Below, in pieces: positions 26,974-39,574 of a DNA stretch of 64,000 nt. Source of the DNA: Robertmurraya korlensis NBRC 107688 (lineage in GTDB: Bacteria > Bacillota > Bacilli > Bacillales > Cytobacillaceae); the NCBI RefSeq assembly GCF_001591645.1, contig NZ_BCVH01000006.1, positions 154,230 to 218,229 of the forward strand. The letters run 5' to 3'. The notes beneath the pieces are model-generated. The model saw only the letters and a program-made list of their open reading frames with translations, had not been told where the DNA came from and searched no databases. Every line of letters starts with the position of its first letter. Position 1 is the stretch's first letter. The position numbers were made by a program, and so were the translations under genes.

Positions 26974-28233
26974 TTGAACACAGTCATAGCCTTTATCATT
27001 ATTTTTGGGGCACTCGTATTTTTCCATGAATTAGGACATTTTATCTTTGCAAAACGGGCAGGTATTCTTTGTCGTGAATTTGCAATTGGAATGGGTCCGA
27101 AAGTCTTTTCTTATAAAAAAGGTGAGACACTCTATACGATTCGTTTGTTGCCGATTGGTGGATATGTTCGCATGGCTGGTGAAGATCCCGAGATGGCTGA
27201 AATTAAACCAGGCTATCGTGTAGGGCTAATACTAGATAAGAATGAAGTGATTGAGAAAATCATTTTAAACAACAAAGAAAAGTATCCGGATGCAAGAATC
27301 ATTGAAGTGGAATATGCAGATATTGAACAAAAATTACTAATCAAAGGTTATGAAGAAGGAGAAGAAGATAGCTTAAAAACCTTCTCTATTAGTAGAAATG
27401 CATATTTAGTTGAAAACGGTACGGAAACGCTGATCGCTCCATATGATCGTCAGTTTGTTTCAAAAACGTTAGGGCAAAGAACCATGGCCATTTTCGCAGG
27501 TCCAATGATGAACTTTGTTTTAGCATTTCTAATTTTTGTTGTGATTGCATTATGGCAAGGAGTCCCAACCAATGAGCCTATCTTAGGAAAGTTAACTTCT
27601 GATGGAATGGCAATGCAATCGGGATTACAAGAAGGGGACGAGGTTCAAAGTATTGATGGTGGGGAAATATCTACTTGGCAAGATGTAGTAGAAATTATAC
27701 GCCAAAACCCCGAAAATGAACTAGAGTTTTTAGTTTCTAGGAACGGTGAAGAGCTTGAAATCCCGGTTACACCAAAAGCACAGGACGTGGATGGTACAGA
27801 AATAGGTATCATTGGCGTATATAACCCAATGGAAAAATCTCCTTTAAAGTCTGTTACGTATGGGTTTAAGGAAGTGTATTATTGGACGGTAGAGATTTTC
27901 TCTATGCTTGGAAAATTAATCGTTGGACAATTCTCGATTGATGCTCTGTCTGGGCCAGTTGGTATTTATGAATCAACTGCCACCGTTGCTAAATCTGGGG
28001 TTATGTACCTAATGAAGTGGGCGGGAATCTTAAGTATTAATCTTGGGATTATGAATTTACTACCAATTCCTGCTTTAGACGGTGGAAGATTAATGTTTTT
28101 TGCAGTGGAAGCATTAAGAGGAAAGCCGATTGATCGTCAAAAAGAAGGAATGGTTCATTTTATTGGATTTGCTCTTTTGATGCTCCTTATGCTGGTCGTT
28201 ACTTGGAATGATATTCAAAGGATATTCCTTTAA
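26974..28233 (+). CDS. rseP: Site-2 protease RseP/RasP (intramembrane metalloprotease)
   Basis: This S2P zinc protease cleaves transmembrane anti-sigma factors and leftover signal peptides; in B. subtilis RasP acts on RsiW and FtsL. The zinc motif H-E-L-G-H is at residues 18-22 in the first membrane helix, one PDZ domain lies at about residues 205-275, and the second active-site motif N-L-L-P-I-P-A-L-D-G-G is near the C-terminus. Four membrane helices are visible. The start is TTG 26974 behind AAAGGTGG. At 419 residues it is the usual length. Confidence 0.96.
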   Translation: MNTVIAFIIIFGALVFFHELGHFIFAKRAGILCREFAIGMGPKVFSYKKGETLYTIRLLPIGGYVRMAGEDPEMAEIKPGYRVGLILDKNEVIEKIILNNKEKYPDARIIEVEYADIEQKLLIKGYEEGEEDSLKTFSISRNAYLVENGTETLIAPYDRQFVSKTLGQRTMAIFAGPMMNFVLAFLIFVVIALWQGVPTNEPILGKLTSDGMAMQSGLQEGDEVQSIDGGEISTWQDVVEIIRQNPENELEFLVSRNGEELEIPVTPKAQDVDGTEIGIIGVYNPMEKSPLKSVTYGFKEVYYWTVEIFSMLGKLIVGQFSIDALSGPVGIYESTATVAKSGVMYLMKWAGILSINLGIMNLLPIPALDGGRLMFFAVEALRGKPIDRQKEGMVHFIGFALLMLLMLVVTWNDIQRIFL

Positions 28234-28242
28234 TCTGACATG

Positions 28243-28286
28243 AGGCTGTCCCACAATGAGGTGTCAGACACTTCTAGGGGCAGCCT
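28243..28286 (+). terminator. Long composite hairpin between rseP and proS
   Basis: AGGCTGTCCC (28243-28252) pairs with GGGGCAGCCT (28277-28286). Inside it AGGTGT (28259-28264) pairs with ACACTT (28268-28273) around CAG. The inner part matches the GGTGTCAGACAC-type motif that I recall as abundant in Bacillus intergenic regions. Only A-rich sequence follows, so it is a weak terminator at best and may be a repeat element or RNA stabiliser. Confidence 0.6.
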
Positions 28287-28333
28287 TAAAATATAAATAA
28301 TTATAAAATGATACGTCGAAGAGGTGCTAGTAG

Positions 28334-30031
<1,698 letters not shown>

Positions 30032-30043
30032 TACATCAATCAT

Positions 30044-30075
30044 TCGGATCCGTTCATCGCGGGTCCGATTTTTTT
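30044..30075 (+). terminator. Intrinsic terminator after proS
   Basis: TCGGATCC (30044-30051) pairs with GGGTCCGA (30061-30068), 8 bp with one U-G pair and a 9-base loop, followed by seven T. Confidence 0.85.
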
Positions 30076-30131
30076 CCCATTGATTGGTTATAAAAGCTTA
30101 TCTGTTTAAAAGGCTTTCAATAATTTCTTTA

Positions 30132-30140
30132 TGATATAAT
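30132..30140 (+). promoter_or_regulatory. Extended -10 promoter for polC
   Basis: TGATATAAT is a perfect extended -10 element (TG, one base, TATAAT) 45 bases before the polC start. No good -35 lies at 16-18 bases, which is common for extended -10 promoters. Confidence 0.6.
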
Positions 30141-30184
30141 AACTACTAGTTTGAAATAGAGATGAAATGGAGAGGAGAGAGTTG

Positions 30185-33100
30185 ATGAACGGATCATCTG
30201 GTAAGGAACGATTCCAACTATTACTCCAGCAGCTACAACTAACGGATGATATGATCATGCCGTATTTTCAAGATGCTATGATTGAAAAAGTATTAATTGA
30301 AAAATCTAAGAGACAATGGAGTTTTTATTTTTCGTTTGAGAAGATTTTGCCAATTAAAGTCTACCAAACGTTCACGAATAAATTACAAACAACATTCTCA
30401 CATATTGCATCAGTCTCATACACGATACAGGTAAGAGATCAGCAAATGACAGAGGATTTAATATTAGAGTATTGGAATAGCTGCATTCAGCAAATTGATG
30501 GCATATCACCACCACTTATTAAACTATTAAATGAACAAAAGCCAAAAGTCCAAGGAGCGAAAATTACTATTTTTGTTGGCAACGAGCTTGAAGGCTTAGC
30601 AATAAAAAGGAAATATGCAGGCTTTATTTCTGATGCATACGGTTTTTTCGGATTTCCCCAAGTAGTGATTGATACTGAGATCAACACAGAAGCTTCTACG
30701 GAACAGTATGAACAATTTCTTGAGGCGAAAAAGAGGGAAGACAAGGAAAGAGGCATGCAAGCGGCGATTGAGATGGAGAAGCAGGAAGCCGAGAAGGAAG
30801 CTGCCGGCGGTACGGGTGAATATACCGGTCCATTAACGATTGGATTAACAATTAAGGATGATTCTGATTTTAGGAAAATCCAAGATATTGTTGATGAAGA
30901 ACGTAGAGTAGTCGTAGAGGGGTATATTTTTGCTGCTGAAACACGAGAGCTTCGTAGTGGAAGAACTCTATTAACCTTTAAAGTTACTGATTATACTAGC
31001 TCAATTATGGTAAAAATGTTCTCTCGTGATAAAGAGGATGCGGCTCTCTTCCAAAACGTGAAAAAGGGCATGTGGGTAAAAGTTCGAGGAAGCATTCAAA
31101 ACGATACATTTGTCCGTGACTTAGTTATGATTGGAAACGATATTAATGAAATTAAGCCCATTGAGCGTCAGGATACGTCAAGCGAAAAGCGTGTAGAACT
31201 TCATCTACACACGCCAATGAGCCAAATGGACGCTGTGTCACCAGTTAGTGCATTAGTTTCTCAAGCAAAAAAATGGGGACATAAAGCCATTGCAATTACC
31301 GACCACGCGGTAGCACAATCTTTTCCGGAAGCATTTGGAGCCGGGAAAAAGAACGATATAAAGATTTTGTACGGGGTGGAAGTTAACCTTGTAAATGACG
31401 GGGTTCCGATTGCGTATAACGAAGCGGAGAGAATCCTTGCAGACGAGACGTATGTGGTATTTGACGTTGAGACAACAGGTTTATCGGCTGTTTATAATAC
31501 GATTATTGAATTGGCTGCAGTTAAGATTAAAGATGGAGAAATCATTGACCGATTTGAGGCTTTTGCTAATCCGCATCATCCTTTATCTGCAACGATTATG
31601 AATTTGACAGGAATTACCGATGATATGTTGAAGGATGCGCCAGAGGTAGAAGAGGTACTTGGTAAATTTAAAGAGTGGACAGGCGATGACACCCTAGTTG
31701 CGCATAACGCTTCTTTTGATATGGGGTTTTTAAATGTTGGCTATAAGAAATACGGCCTCGGACGTGCAGAGAACCCGGTCATAGATACGTTAGAGTTAGC
31801 GCGTTTCTTATATCCTGATATGAAAAATCATCGATTAAATACGTTAGCTAAGAAATTTAACATTGAGTTAACTCAGCATCACCGTGCGATTTATGACACG
31901 GAAGCAACCGGCTATCTGTTATTGACGATGCTGAAGGATGTTATGGAAAAGGGAATACAGTATCATAATCAACTGAATGACAATATGGGCCAAGGAAATG
32001 CATATCAACGAGCAAGACCCTACCATTGCACGCTTTTAGCTCAAAATGAAATTGGATTAAAAAACTTATTTAAGTTAGTATCTATTTCTCATTTAAACTA
32101 TTTTTACCGTGTTCCGAGAATTCCACGGTCTGTATTACAAAAGCATCGCGAAGGAATTTTAATTGGTTCTGGTTGTGATAAAGGTGAAGTATTCGAGGGA
32201 ATGATGCAAAAGGCTCCTGAAGAAGTAGAAGAGCCAGCACGTTTCTACGATTACATCGAGGTACATCCAAAAGCAGTATATGCTCATTTATTAGAGTTAG
32301 AGCTAGTTAATGATGAAAAATCATTAGAGGATATTATAGCTAATATAGTGAAACTTGGTGAAAAGCTAGAGATTCCGGTTGTTGCGACTGGAAATGTACA
32401 TTACCTAAACCCAAATGATAAAATTTATCGGAAAATATTAGTGAACTCTCAAGGTGGAGCAAATCCGCTTAATCGTCATAATTTACCTGATGTTCATTTC
32501 CGTACGACGAATGAAATGCTAGATGCATTTTCATTTTTAGGAAAAGAAAAAGCACGTGAGATTGTTATTACAAATACTAATAAAGTTGCTGATATGATAG
32601 ATACGATCAAGCCGATTAAGGATGACTTGTATACTCCTAAAATTGAAGGCGCCGATGAAGAAATGCGTAAAATGAGTTACGATATGGCAAAAAGCATTTA
32701 CGGTGACGAGCTTCCAGAAATTGTAGAGGCTAGACTTGAAAAAGAACTAAAGAGTATTATAGGACACGGGTTTGCCGTTATCTATCTGATCTCACATAAG
32801 CTTGTTAAAAAATCACTTGATGATGGGTACCTAGTAGGTTCGCGTGGATCGGTTGGTTCTTCCCTTGTTGCTACAATGACAGAGATAACGGAAGTAAATC
32901 CATTACCGCCACATTATGTTTGTCCGGCATGTAAACATTCGGAATTCTTTAATGACGGTTCCGTTGGTTCAGGATTTGACTTGCCTGACAAGGATTGTCC
33001 AAACTGTGGAAGCAAATATAAAAAAGACGGGCACGATATTCCGTTCGAGACGTTCCTAGGTTTCAAAGGTGATAAAGTTCCCGATATAGACTTGAACTTC

Positions 33101-34501
33101 TCCGGAGAGTACCAACCACGTGCTCATAATTATACGAAGGTACTGTTTGGTGAGGATTATGTATATCGTGCGGGTACGATTGGTACGGTCGCTGATAAGA
33201 CAGCTTTTGGTTACGTGAAGGCTTATCAGCAAGATAATAATCTGCAAATTCGTGGAGCTGAAATTGAAAGACTTGCGATGGGCTGTACCGGTGTAAAAAG
33301 AACAACTGGTCAGCATCCAGGGGGAATTATCGTTGTACCGGATTATATGGAAATCTATGATTTTACGCCGATACAATTCCCAGCAGATGATAAAACGTCT
33401 GAATGGAAAACCACTCACTTTGACTTCCATTCCATTCATGATAACTTGCTAAAACTCGATATTCTTGGGCACGATGATCCAACCGTTATTCGTATGCTCC
33501 AGGACTTAAGTGGAATTGATCCGAAGACCATTCCAACCGATGATCCTGAAGTAATGAAGATATTTAGTGGGACGGAAGCACTTGGAGTCACAGAAGAACA
33601 AATTATGTGTAAAACTGGAACACTTGGTATTCCTGAATTCGGAACGCGTTTCGTAAGACAAATGCTTGAAGATACGAAACCTACCACTTTCTCGGAGTTG
33701 GTCCAAATTTCAGGGCTTTCCCATGGTACAGATGTATGGTTAGGGAATGCACAAGAACTTATCCACAATAATATTTGTAACCTGAGTGAAGTAATCGGCT
33801 GTCGTGATGATATTATGGTTTATTTAATTTATCAAGGGTTAGAGCCATCCTTTGCTTTTAAAATCATGGAGTCAGTTCGTAAAGGGAAAGGCTTAAGTGA
33901 TGATATGGAAGAAGAGATGCGAAAGAACGAAGTACCAGAATGGTATATTGATTCTTGTAAAAAGATCAAATACATGTTCCCGAAGGCCCACGCCGCAGCT
34001 TATGTTCTAATGGCAGTAAGGATTGCTTACTTCAAAGTGCATCATCCAATCCTATATTACGCAGCCTATTTTACCGTTAGAGCAGAAGATTTTGATATTG
34101 ATGCGATGGTGAAGGGGTCTTCAGCAATCCGAGCAGTCATTGATGACATCAATTCAAAAGGCTTAGATGCTTCTACTAAGGAAAAAAACACACTAACCGT
34201 CCTTGAATTGGCACTAGAGATGATTGAGCGAGGGTTCTCTTTTGTAAAGGTCGATTTGTACCGATCAAGTGCTTCGGAATTCCTTATTGAAGGAAATAAA
34301 CTGATTCCTCCATTTAATTCCATACCTGGATTAGGAACGAATGCCGCTCTCAACATTGTAAAAGCGCGTGAGGATGGAGAGTTCCTATCCAAGGAGGACT
34401 TACAGCAAAGAGGGAAGGTTTCTAAGACCATTATTGAGTATCTAGATAACCATGGGTGTCTAGAGGCATTACCTGATCAAAACCAACTTTCTTTGTTTTA
34501 A
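30185..34501 (+). CDS. polC: DNA polymerase III alpha subunit, PolC type
   Basis: PolC is the leading-strand replicase of low-GC Gram-positives, with its own 3'-5' exonuclease. Domains in order: an N-terminal domain, an OB fold (about residues 215-320), the first PHP part ([13 protein letters not shown]), the DEDD exonuclease inserted in PHP ([11 protein letters not shown]), and polymerase palm and fingers with a Cys-rich zinc site (CPAC and CPNC). The end, QLSLF, is the beta-clamp-binding motif. I chose ATG 30185 (1438 residues): AGAGGAGAG at 30171-30179 is its ribosome binding site, which an ATG at 30167 would overlap. Confidence 0.98.
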   Translation: MNGSSGKERFQLLLQQLQLTDDMIMPYFQDAMIEKVLIEKSKRQWSFYFSFEKILPIKVYQTFTNKLQTTFSHIASVSYTIQVRDQQMTEDLILEYWNSCIQQIDGISPPLIKLLNEQKPKVQGAKITIFVGNELEGLAIKRKYAGFISDAYGFFGFPQVVIDTEINTEASTEQYEQFLEAKKREDKERGMQAAIEMEKQEAEKEAAGGTGEYTGPLTIGLTIKDDSDFRKIQDIVDEERRVVVEGYIFAAETRELRSGRTLLTFKVTDYTSSIMVKMFSRDKEDAALFQNVKKGMWVKVRGSIQNDTFVRDLVMIGNDINEIKPIERQDTSSEKRVELHLHTPMSQMDAVSPVSALVSQAKKWGHKAIAITDHAVAQSFPEAFGAGKKNDIKILYGVEVNLVNDGVPIAYNEAERILADETYVVFDVETTGLSAVYNTIIELAAVKIKDGEIIDRFEAFANPHHPLSATIMNLTGITDDMLKDAPEVEEVLGKFKEWTGDDTLVAHNASFDMGFLNVGYKKYGLGRAENPVIDTLELARFLYPDMKNHRLNTLAKKFNIELTQHHRAIYDTEATGYLLLTMLKDVMEKGIQYHNQLNDNMGQGNAYQRARPYHCTLLAQNEIGLKNLFKLVSISHLNYFYRVPRIPRSVLQKHREGILIGSGCDKGEVFEGMMQKAPEEVEEPARFYDYIEVHPKAVYAHLLELELVNDEKSLEDIIANIVKLGEKLEIPVVATGNVHYLNPNDKIYRKILVNSQGGANPLNRHNLPDVHFRTTNEMLDAFSFLGKEKAREIVITNTNKVADMIDTIKPIKDDLYTPKIEGADEEMRKMSYDMAKSIYGDELPEIVEARLEKELKSIIGHGFAVIYLISHKLVKKSLDDGYLVGSRGSVGSSLVATMTEITEVNPLPPHYVCPACKHSEFFNDGSVGSGFDLPDKDCPNCGSKYKKDGHDIPFETFLGFKGDKVPDIDLNFSGEYQPRAHNYTKVLFGEDYVYRAGTIGTVADKTAFGYVKAYQQDNNLQIRGAEIERLAMGCTGVKRTTGQHPGGIIVVPDYMEIYDFTPIQFPADDKTSEWKTTHFDFHSIHDNLLKLDILGHDDPTVIRMLQDLSGIDPKTIPTDDPEVMKIFSGTEALGVTEEQIMCKTGTLGIPEFGTRFVRQMLEDTKPTTFSELVQISGLSHGTDVWLGNAQELIHNNICNLSEVIGCRDDIMVYLIYQGLEPSFAFKIMESVRKGKGLSDDMEEEMRKNEVPEWYIDSCKKIKYMFPKAHAAAYVLMAVRIAYFKVHHPILYYAAYFTVRAEDFDIDAMVKGSSAIRAVIDDINSKGLDASTKEKNTLTVLELALEMIERGFSFVKVDLYRSSASEFLIEGNKLIPPFNSIPGLGTNAALNIVKAREDGEFLSKEDLQQRGKVSKTIIEYLDNHGCLEALPDQNQLSLF

Positions 34502-34562
34502 AACAAAGACGTGGAAACGGTTTGGAGCACGCTTCCGGAGACCACCCCCAATGCTATTGCAT

Positions 34563-34591
34563 TTGCATAAATGGTATGGTTATGGTATAGT
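34563..34591 (+). promoter_or_regulatory. Probable sigma-A promoter of the rimP-nusA-infB operon
   Basis: TTGCAT at 34563-34568 and TATAGT at 34586-34591 are 17 bases apart. The start would be near 34598, leaving a leader of about 110 bases that contains the hairpin at 34626-34649. Confidence 0.65.
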
Positions 34592-34625
34592 TTTATTGGA
34601 AATACTAAGAATAACTCTCGTTTAC

Positions 34626-34650
34626 AAGAGTGGGGACTTCCCCGCTCTTT
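34626..34650 (+). promoter_or_regulatory. Probable NusA-dependent attenuator in the rimP leader
   Basis: AAGAGTGGGG (34626-34635) pairs with CCCCGCTCTT (34640-34649), 10 bp with one U-G pair and an ACTT loop. The T-tract is short and broken (TTTCGTGTTG), which favours dependence on a termination factor. In B. subtilis NusA is known to repress its own operon through a NusA-dependent terminator before rimP; this looks like the same device. Confidence 0.65.
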
Positions 34651-34710
34651 CGTGTTGTATGGACTCTATTTTAGGAGATTAGCTACTTTAGGTTGGTTAG
34701 GAGGAATAAT

Positions 34711-35181
34711 ATGAGCAAGGTAATTGAAGTAGTTGAACAAATCGTAGAACCAATTGTTAATGACCTCAACCTTGAATTAGTTGATATTGAATATGTGAAG
34801 GAAGGGAAAAGCTGGTTCCTTCGTGTATATATAGATAAAGACCAAGGCATTGACATTGAAGAGTGTGGAATAGTAAGTGAAAAATTAAGCGAAAAGCTTG
34901 ATGAGCTTGATCCTATTCCTTATAACTATTTCCTTGAAGTTTCTTCTCCTGGTGCAGAGCGTCCATTGAAGAAACAGAAGGACTATGAAAAAGCGATCGG
35001 AAAAAATGTACATATAAAAACGTACGAGCCTATCGATGGTGAAAAAACTTTTGAAGGTGTGTTAACAAACTTTACGGGAGACACCGTGACAGTTGAAGTA
35101 AAGATTAAGACGAGAAAGAAAACGATTGAAATACCTTTCGATAAGGTAGCAAATGCTCGCCTAGCGGTGACTTTCTCATAA
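34711..35181 (+). CDS. rimP: Ribosome maturation factor RimP (YlxS)
   Basis: RimP helps assemble the 30S subunit, near S12. The N-terminal alpha/beta domain carries [20 protein letters not shown] and D-I-E-E-C-G-x-V-S-E-x-L-S-E-x-L-D-E-x-[15 protein letters not shown] follows, then the Sm-like C-terminal domain. I chose ATG 34711 (156 residues), since TAGGAGG at 34699-34705 precedes it; an in-frame TTG at 34693 lacks such support. It is the first gene of the nusA-infB operon. Confidence 0.96.
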   Translation: MSKVIEVVEQIVEPIVNDLNLELVDIEYVKEGKSWFLRVYIDKDQGIDIEECGIVSEKLSEKLDELDPIPYNYFLEVSSPGAERPLKKQKDYEKAIGKNVHIKTYEPIDGEKTFEGVLTNFTGDTVTVEVKIKTRKKTIEIPFDKVANARLAVTFS

Positions 35182-35236
35182 TTCATATAACAAATTACAT
35201 GAGAGACATTTAGAGTGTTAAAGGGGGACCATTTTC

Positions 35237-36379
35237 ATGAGCAGTGAATTATTAGATGCTCTTATTTTGCTTGAAAAGGAAAAAGGAATTTCACGTGATG
35301 TAATTATTGAGGCAATTGAAGCAGCGCTTATCTCTGCCTACCGTAGAAATTTCAATCAAGCACAAAATGTTCGAATTGATCTAAACCTTGGTGTTGGAAC
35401 GATGCGTGTTTTTGCTCGAAAAGAAGTCGTTGATGAAGTATTCGACCCAAGGCTTGAAATTTCTCTAGAGGAAGCTAGACGAATCAATCCGAATTATGTG
35501 ATTGAAGATGTGGTAGAGCTTGAAGTAACACCAAAGGATTTTGGCAGAATCGCTGCACAAACAGCCAAGCAAGTTGTTACTCAACGTGTACGTGAAGCCG
35601 AAAGAGGAATTATTTATTCTGAATTTATTGACCGCGAAGAAGATATTATGACAGGTATTGTTCAGCGTTTAGATTCGAAGTTTATTTATGTAAGCTTAGG
35701 GAAAATAGAAGCAATTCTTCCAGCAAATGAACAAATGCCAAACGAGCGTTATAAGCCACATGATCGTATTAAAGTATTTATTACGAAAGTGGAAAAAACA
35801 ACCAAAGGCCCACAGATTTTTGTATCAAGAACACACCCAGGTCTTTTAAAGAGACTATTTGAGATTGAAGTTCCTGAAATATATGACGGAACCGTTGAAA
35901 TCAAATCCGTTTCTCGAGAAGCAGGTGACCGCTCGAAAATCTCCGTTCATTCTGATAATCCAGAAGTTGACCCAGTAGGGGCATGTGTTGGCCCTAAAGG
36001 TGCCCGTGTTCAAGCCATTGTTAACGAGTTAAAGGGAGAAAAAATCGATATTGTTAAATGGTCGGATGATCCTTATGTATTTGTAGCAAATGCGCTCAGC
36101 CCATCTAAAGTACTTGATGTAATCGTCAATGAAGAAGAGAAGGCAACGACAGTAATTGTTCCGGATTATCAATTATCTTTAGCAATTGGTAAAAGAGGGC
36201 AAAATGCGCGTTTAGCAGCAAAGCTTACTGGTTGGAAAATTGATATTAAATCAGAGACAGATGCAAGAGAAGCTGGTATTTTCCCGCGTGAAGAAGGCAT
36301 TCTTTCGTTTGATGACGAAGAGGAAGACGCGCAAGCAGATACTGATTTACATTTAGAGTACGTAGAAGAGCAGGAGTAA
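35237..36379 (+). CDS. nusA: Transcription termination/antitermination factor NusA
   Basis: NusA binds RNA polymerase and nascent RNA and promotes pausing and termination. The N-terminal polymerase-binding domain (residues 1-125) is followed by the S1 domain, then KH1 and KH2, the latter with A-I-G-K-R-G-Q-N-A-R-L-A-A-K-L-T-G-W-K-I-D. The acidic tail is short, and the C-terminal repeats of Gram-negative NusA are absent, as in other Firmicutes. At 380 residues it is slightly longer than B. subtilis NusA. Its own protein probably acts on the attenuator before rimP. Confidence 0.97.
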   Translation: MSSELLDALILLEKEKGISRDVIIEAIEAALISAYRRNFNQAQNVRIDLNLGVGTMRVFARKEVVDEVFDPRLEISLEEARRINPNYVIEDVVELEVTPKDFGRIAAQTAKQVVTQRVREAERGIIYSEFIDREEDIMTGIVQRLDSKFIYVSLGKIEAILPANEQMPNERYKPHDRIKVFITKVEKTTKGPQIFVSRTHPGLLKRLFEIEVPEIYDGTVEIKSVSREAGDRSKISVHSDNPEVDPVGACVGPKGARVQAIVNELKGEKIDIVKWSDDPYVFVANALSPSKVLDVIVNEEEKATTVIVPDYQLSLAIGKRGQNARLAAKLTGWKIDIKSETDAREAGIFPREEGILSFDDEEEDAQADTDLHLEYVEEQE

Positions 36380-36390
36380 GAAAGGGGTGG

Positions 36391-36669
36391 ATGATGGTGA
36401 ACACGAATAGAAAAGTTCCATTAAGAAAATGTGTTGCTACCGGAGAAATGCGACCGAAGAAAGAACTTGTTCGCATCGTTCGCTCGAAGGAAGGCGAGGT
36501 CTCCATTGACTTAACCGGTAAAAAGTCGGGTCGAGGTGCCTACCTTACGAAAGACAAAGAAGCTATTCTGTTAGCGAAGAAAAAGAATATATTATCGAAT
36601 CAATTGCAAGTTCAAGTGAACGATTCTGTTTATCAAGAATTGTTGGAGCTTGTTGAGAAGGAGAATTGA
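36391..36669 (+). CDS. rnpM: RNase P modulator RnpM (YlxR, DUF448)
   Basis: This small nucleic-acid-binding protein has recently been described in B. subtilis as a modulator of RNase P and renamed RnpM. The family motifs are [11 protein letters not shown] at the start and G-R-G-A-Y-L near residue 46; the protein is basic. ATG 36391, ATG 36394 and GTG 36397 are all possible starts behind AAGGGGTGG; the later ones have better spacing. It lies between nusA and ylxQ as in other Bacillus and overlaps the ylxR-ylxQ junction at TTGA. Confidence 0.93.
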   Translation: MMVNTNRKVPLRKCVATGEMRPKKELVRIVRSKEGEVSIDLTGKKSGRGAYLTKDKEAILLAKKKNILSNQLQVQVNDSVYQELLELVEKEN

Positions 36670-36677
36670 CAGTCCAA

Positions 36678-36980
36678 ATGAAGCAAAATCAGTGGATGTC
36701 ATTACTTGGCTTAGCCAATCGAGCACGCAAAGTGATTTCTGGGGAGGAGCTTTCCATCAAGGAGGTTCGCAGCAATAAAGCAAAATTAGTTTTGCTTTCA
36801 GCAGATGCATCCCAAAACACACAGAAAAAAGTGACAGATAAATGCAAATCCTATAACATTCCTTGTAAAATAGTTGAGAACCGTTTTTTACTCGGTCAAG
36901 CGATCGGAAAAGAAGCCCGTGTAGTCGTGGCTGTTCTAGATGAAGGATTTGCCAAGAAGCTAATGACGTTGCTCGATTAA
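36678..36980 (+). CDS. ylxQ: L7Ae-family RNA-binding protein YlxQ
   Basis: YlxQ belongs to the L7Ae/L30e family that binds kink-turn RNA. The motif [16 protein letters not shown] is at the N-terminus, and [13 protein letters not shown] and [10 protein letters not shown] follow. I chose ATG 36678, giving 100 residues like B. subtilis YlxQ. The alternative TTG 36666 lies only two bases after AAGGAG (36658-36663) and adds four residues (MTVQ). With ATG 36678 the spacing is long (14 bases), so the start is uncertain. Confidence 0.92.
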   Translation: MKQNQWMSLLGLANRARKVISGEELSIKEVRSNKAKLVLLSADASQNTQKKVTDKCKSYNIPCKIVENRFLLGQAIGKEARVVVAVLDEGFAKKLMTLLD

Positions 36981-36999
36981 TTCTAGCGGGGGTGTAAAC

Positions 37000-39192
37000 A
37001 TGAGTAAAATGCGAGTGTATGAATATGCAAAAAAACATAATGTTTCGAGTAAAGAACTCATCACAAAATTAAAAGAAATGAATATTGAGGTTTCTAACCA
37101 TATGACAATGATTGAAGATGATACTGTTAAAAAGCTAGATGAGCAATATGCTAAGGGTGGCAAAGTGGAAACGAAGGAAGCTCCAAAACAAACCCAAGCA
37201 CAAGGACAACAAAAGCCTGCTGCTCCACAAGCACAATCAAAAGCTAAGGCAAGTGCATTTGAAGAAGACGATGATCGTAATGTGGCTCCTTCTAAAGTAA
37301 AAGTGAAAACTGGTCCTAAGGCAGTACAAGGAAACCAATCAAATTCAAAAGGCTTTAATGGTAAAAAGGGAAAAAATCAGCAAAAGGGTCGTGTACAGCA
37401 CCAGTCACAACCGGCTCAGCCTCCTAAAAAGAAAGAATTACCTGAAAAAATCACCTTTACAGAATCGCTTACAGTTGCCGAGTTAGCTAAAAAGCTACAC
37501 CGTGAACCATCTGAGATCATTAAGAAATTATTCTTATTGGGTGTAATGGCGACGATTAACCAATCACTTGATAAGGATGCAATCGAGCTAATTGCAGCCG
37601 AATATGGTGTGGCAGTAGAAGAAGAAATCAAGATTGATGTTACAGACCTAGAAGTGTATTTCACTGAGGATAATGACGCAGATCTTGTAGAAAGACCTTC
37701 TGTTGTTACAATTATGGGTCACGTTGACCACGGAAAAACCACTTTGCTTGACTCAATTCGTAACACAAAGGTTACTGCTGGAGAAGCAGGTGGTATCACT
37801 CAGCATATCGGTGCATACCAAGTCGAAGAAAACGGTAAGAAAATTACGTTCCTTGATACACCAGGTCACGCTGCTTTTACAACGATGCGTGCACGTGGAG
37901 CGAAAATTACGGATATTACGATTTTAGTAGTTGCAGCGGATGACGGTGTTATGCCACAAACCATCGAAGCCATTAACCATGCAAAAGCTGCAGAGGTTCC
38001 GATTATTGTAGCTGTGAACAAAATGGATAAAGAGAGTGCAAATCCTGACCGTGTCATGCAGGAGTTAACAGAATATGGCTTAGTTCCTGAGGCTTGGGGT
38101 GGAGATACTATTTTCGTTCCACTTTCAGCTTTAAAAGGAGAAGGAATCGACAACTTATTAGAAATGATCCTTCTTGTCGGTGAAGTGGAAGAATATAAAG
38201 CAAATCCAAAGCGTAAAGCAATCGGAACGGTTATCGAAGCACAGTTAGACAAAGGTAGAGGTTCTGTAGCTACACTTCTTGTTCAAAACGGTACGTTACG
38301 CATTGGAGACCCAATCGTAGTCGGTACAACTTTTGGACGTGTACGTGCAATGGTTAATGACCTTGGTCGCCGTGTGAAGGAAGCTGGTCCGTCTACTCCT
38401 GTGGAAATTACAGGTTTAAATGATGTGCCACTTGCTGGAGATCGTTTTGTTGTATTTGAAGACGAAAAGACGGCTCGTCAAGTAGGAGAAGCGCGTTCTC
38501 AGCTTGCTATCCAAGCGTCTCGTTCAGAAAAGACACGTGTAAGTCTTGATAATCTATTTGAGCATATGAAGCAAGGGGAAATGAAGGATCTAAACCTAAT
38601 CGTGAAAGCGGACGTTCAAGGTTCTGTTGAAGCACTTGCTGCTGCTTTACGAAAGATTGAAGTTGAAGGTGTAAATGTAAAAATCATTCACACTGGTGTT
38701 GGTGCAATCAATGAATCAGATATTACTTTAGCAGCTGCATCAAATGCAATTGTTATTGGATTTAATGTTCGTCCTGATAATAATGCGAAGCGTGCAGCAG
38801 AAACGGAAGAAGTGGATGTTCGCTTACACCGAATTATTTATAAAGTAATCGAAGAAATTGAAGCAGCGATGAAAGGTATGCTTGATCCAGAATTTGAAGA
38901 GAAAATCACCGGTCAAGCGGAAGTTCGTCAGACATTTAAGGTTTCGAAGGTCGGTACAATCGCAGGTTCTTATGTTACTGATGGAAAAATCGCTCGTGGA
39001 AGTGGGATTCGTGTCATCCGTGATGGAATTGTTGTATTCGAAGGCGAAATTGATGCCCTTAAGCGTTTCAAAGACGATGCGAAGGAAGTATCTCAAGGTT
39101 ATGAGTGCGGAATTACCGTCAAGAATTATAATGATGTAAAAGAAGGGGACGTAATCGAAGCCTTCGTTATGCAAGAAGTGGAACGTAAATGA
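37000..39192 (+). CDS. infB: Translation initiation factor IF-2
   Basis: IF-2 is the GTPase that places initiator fMet-tRNA on the 30S subunit and promotes joining of 50S. An IF2_N domain at each end of the low-complexity, Gln/Lys-rich N-terminal part is followed by the G domain: G1 is G-H-V-D-H-G-K-T (about residue 241), G3 is D-T-P-G-H-A-A-F, and G4 is N-K-M-D. Domains II, III and the fMet-tRNA-binding C2 domain complete it. At 730 residues it is slightly longer than B. subtilis IF-2. The stop overlaps the ylxP start. Confidence 0.98.
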   Translation: MSKMRVYEYAKKHNVSSKELITKLKEMNIEVSNHMTMIEDDTVKKLDEQYAKGGKVETKEAPKQTQAQGQQKPAAPQAQSKAKASAFEEDDDRNVAPSKVKVKTGPKAVQGNQSNSKGFNGKKGKNQQKGRVQHQSQPAQPPKKKELPEKITFTESLTVAELAKKLHREPSEIIKKLFLLGVMATINQSLDKDAIELIAAEYGVAVEEEIKIDVTDLEVYFTEDNDADLVERPSVVTIMGHVDHGKTTLLDSIRNTKVTAGEAGGITQHIGAYQVEENGKKITFLDTPGHAAFTTMRARGAKITDITILVVAADDGVMPQTIEAINHAKAAEVPIIVAVNKMDKESANPDRVMQELTEYGLVPEAWGGDTIFVPLSALKGEGIDNLLEMILLVGEVEEYKANPKRKAIGTVIEAQLDKGRGSVATLLVQNGTLRIGDPIVVGTTFGRVRAMVNDLGRRVKEAGPSTPVEITGLNDVPLAGDRFVVFEDEKTARQVGEARSQLAIQASRSEKTRVSLDNLFEHMKQGEMKDLNLIVKADVQGSVEALAAALRKIEVEGVNVKIIHTGVGAINESDITLAAASNAIVIGFNVRPDNNAKRAAETEEVDVRLHRIIYKVIEEIEAAMKGMLDPEFEEKITGQAEVRQTFKVSKVGTIAGSYVTDGKIARGSGIRVIRDGIVVFEGEIDALKRFKDDAKEVSQGYECGITVKNYNDVKEGDVIEAFVMQEVERK

Positions 39193-39470
39193 TCATTGGC
39201 TTAGCCGCCTGTGAGTGCCTCATTTATGATGCCCATTCTTTAAAGGATAAAAGAGCTGTCCTTCAGCGCATTCTCACTAGACTTAGACAACGCTACAATT
39301 TATCTGTAGCTGAGGTTGACTATCAAGATACATGGCAGCGTACAAAAATTGCCATTGTATCGGTTGCTTCCTCAAAGGTAGCCGTTGAAAGAGAATTGCA
39401 GGATGCATTAAAGTTAATTGATTCATTTCCAGAAATCGAACGCACAATAACCGACATGGAATGGATATAA
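39189..39470 (+). CDS. ylxP: YlxP-like protein (DUF503)
   Basis: YlxP is a small conserved protein of about 93 residues, found between infB and rbfA in most Firmicutes. The family start [21 protein letters not shown] and the [13 protein letters not shown] segment are present. It has a ferredoxin-like fold in solved homologues; a role in 30S maturation has been suggested but I cannot confirm it. Its ATG overlaps the infB stop in ATGA. Confidence 0.93.
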   Translation: MIIGLAACECLIYDAHSLKDKRAVLQRILTRLRQRYNLSVAEVDYQDTWQRTKIAIVSVASSKVAVERELQDALKLIDSFPEIERTITDMEWI

Positions 39471-39482
39471 TAACATAAACGG

Positions 39483-39574
39483 GGGGGAATCACTCCTCCT
39501 CATATGCATGGACATCATGCGTAATAACAAATAGATAAATCGTTCCCTATAGACAGTGCTTTTAAAAGCATTGT
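39483..39574 (+). promoter_or_regulatory. Structured leader between ylxP and rbfA
   Basis: There are three consecutive hairpins: GGGGG (39483-39487) with CCTCC (39495-39499), GCATG (39506-39510) with CATGC (39516-39520), and ACAGTGCTT (39553-39561) with AAGCATTGT (39566-39574). The third is followed by TTTTC and could be a weak terminator. CACTCCTCCT at 39491-39500 resembles the anti-Shine-Dalgarno sequence and could pair, with a bulge, with the rbfA ribosome binding site at 39592-39598. Confidence 0.5.

Noticed and set aside
28287..28333. T-box leader for proS
   Set aside because: No AGGGTGG-type T-box sequence or antiterminator pair is present and the leader is too short.
33056..33768. Overlapping - strand frames inside polC
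   Set aside because: They are antisense to the conserved polymerase core, and PolC is uninterrupted.
34511..34526. cre-like sequence after polC
   Set aside because: GTGGAAACGGTTTGGA lacks the required C at the 3' side of the consensus and is not symmetrical.
39502..39525. Six-codon leader peptide frame before rbfA (ATG CAT GGA CAT CAT GCG)
   Set aside because: There is no ribosome binding site and the codons form part of a small hairpin, so a translated leader is not supported.
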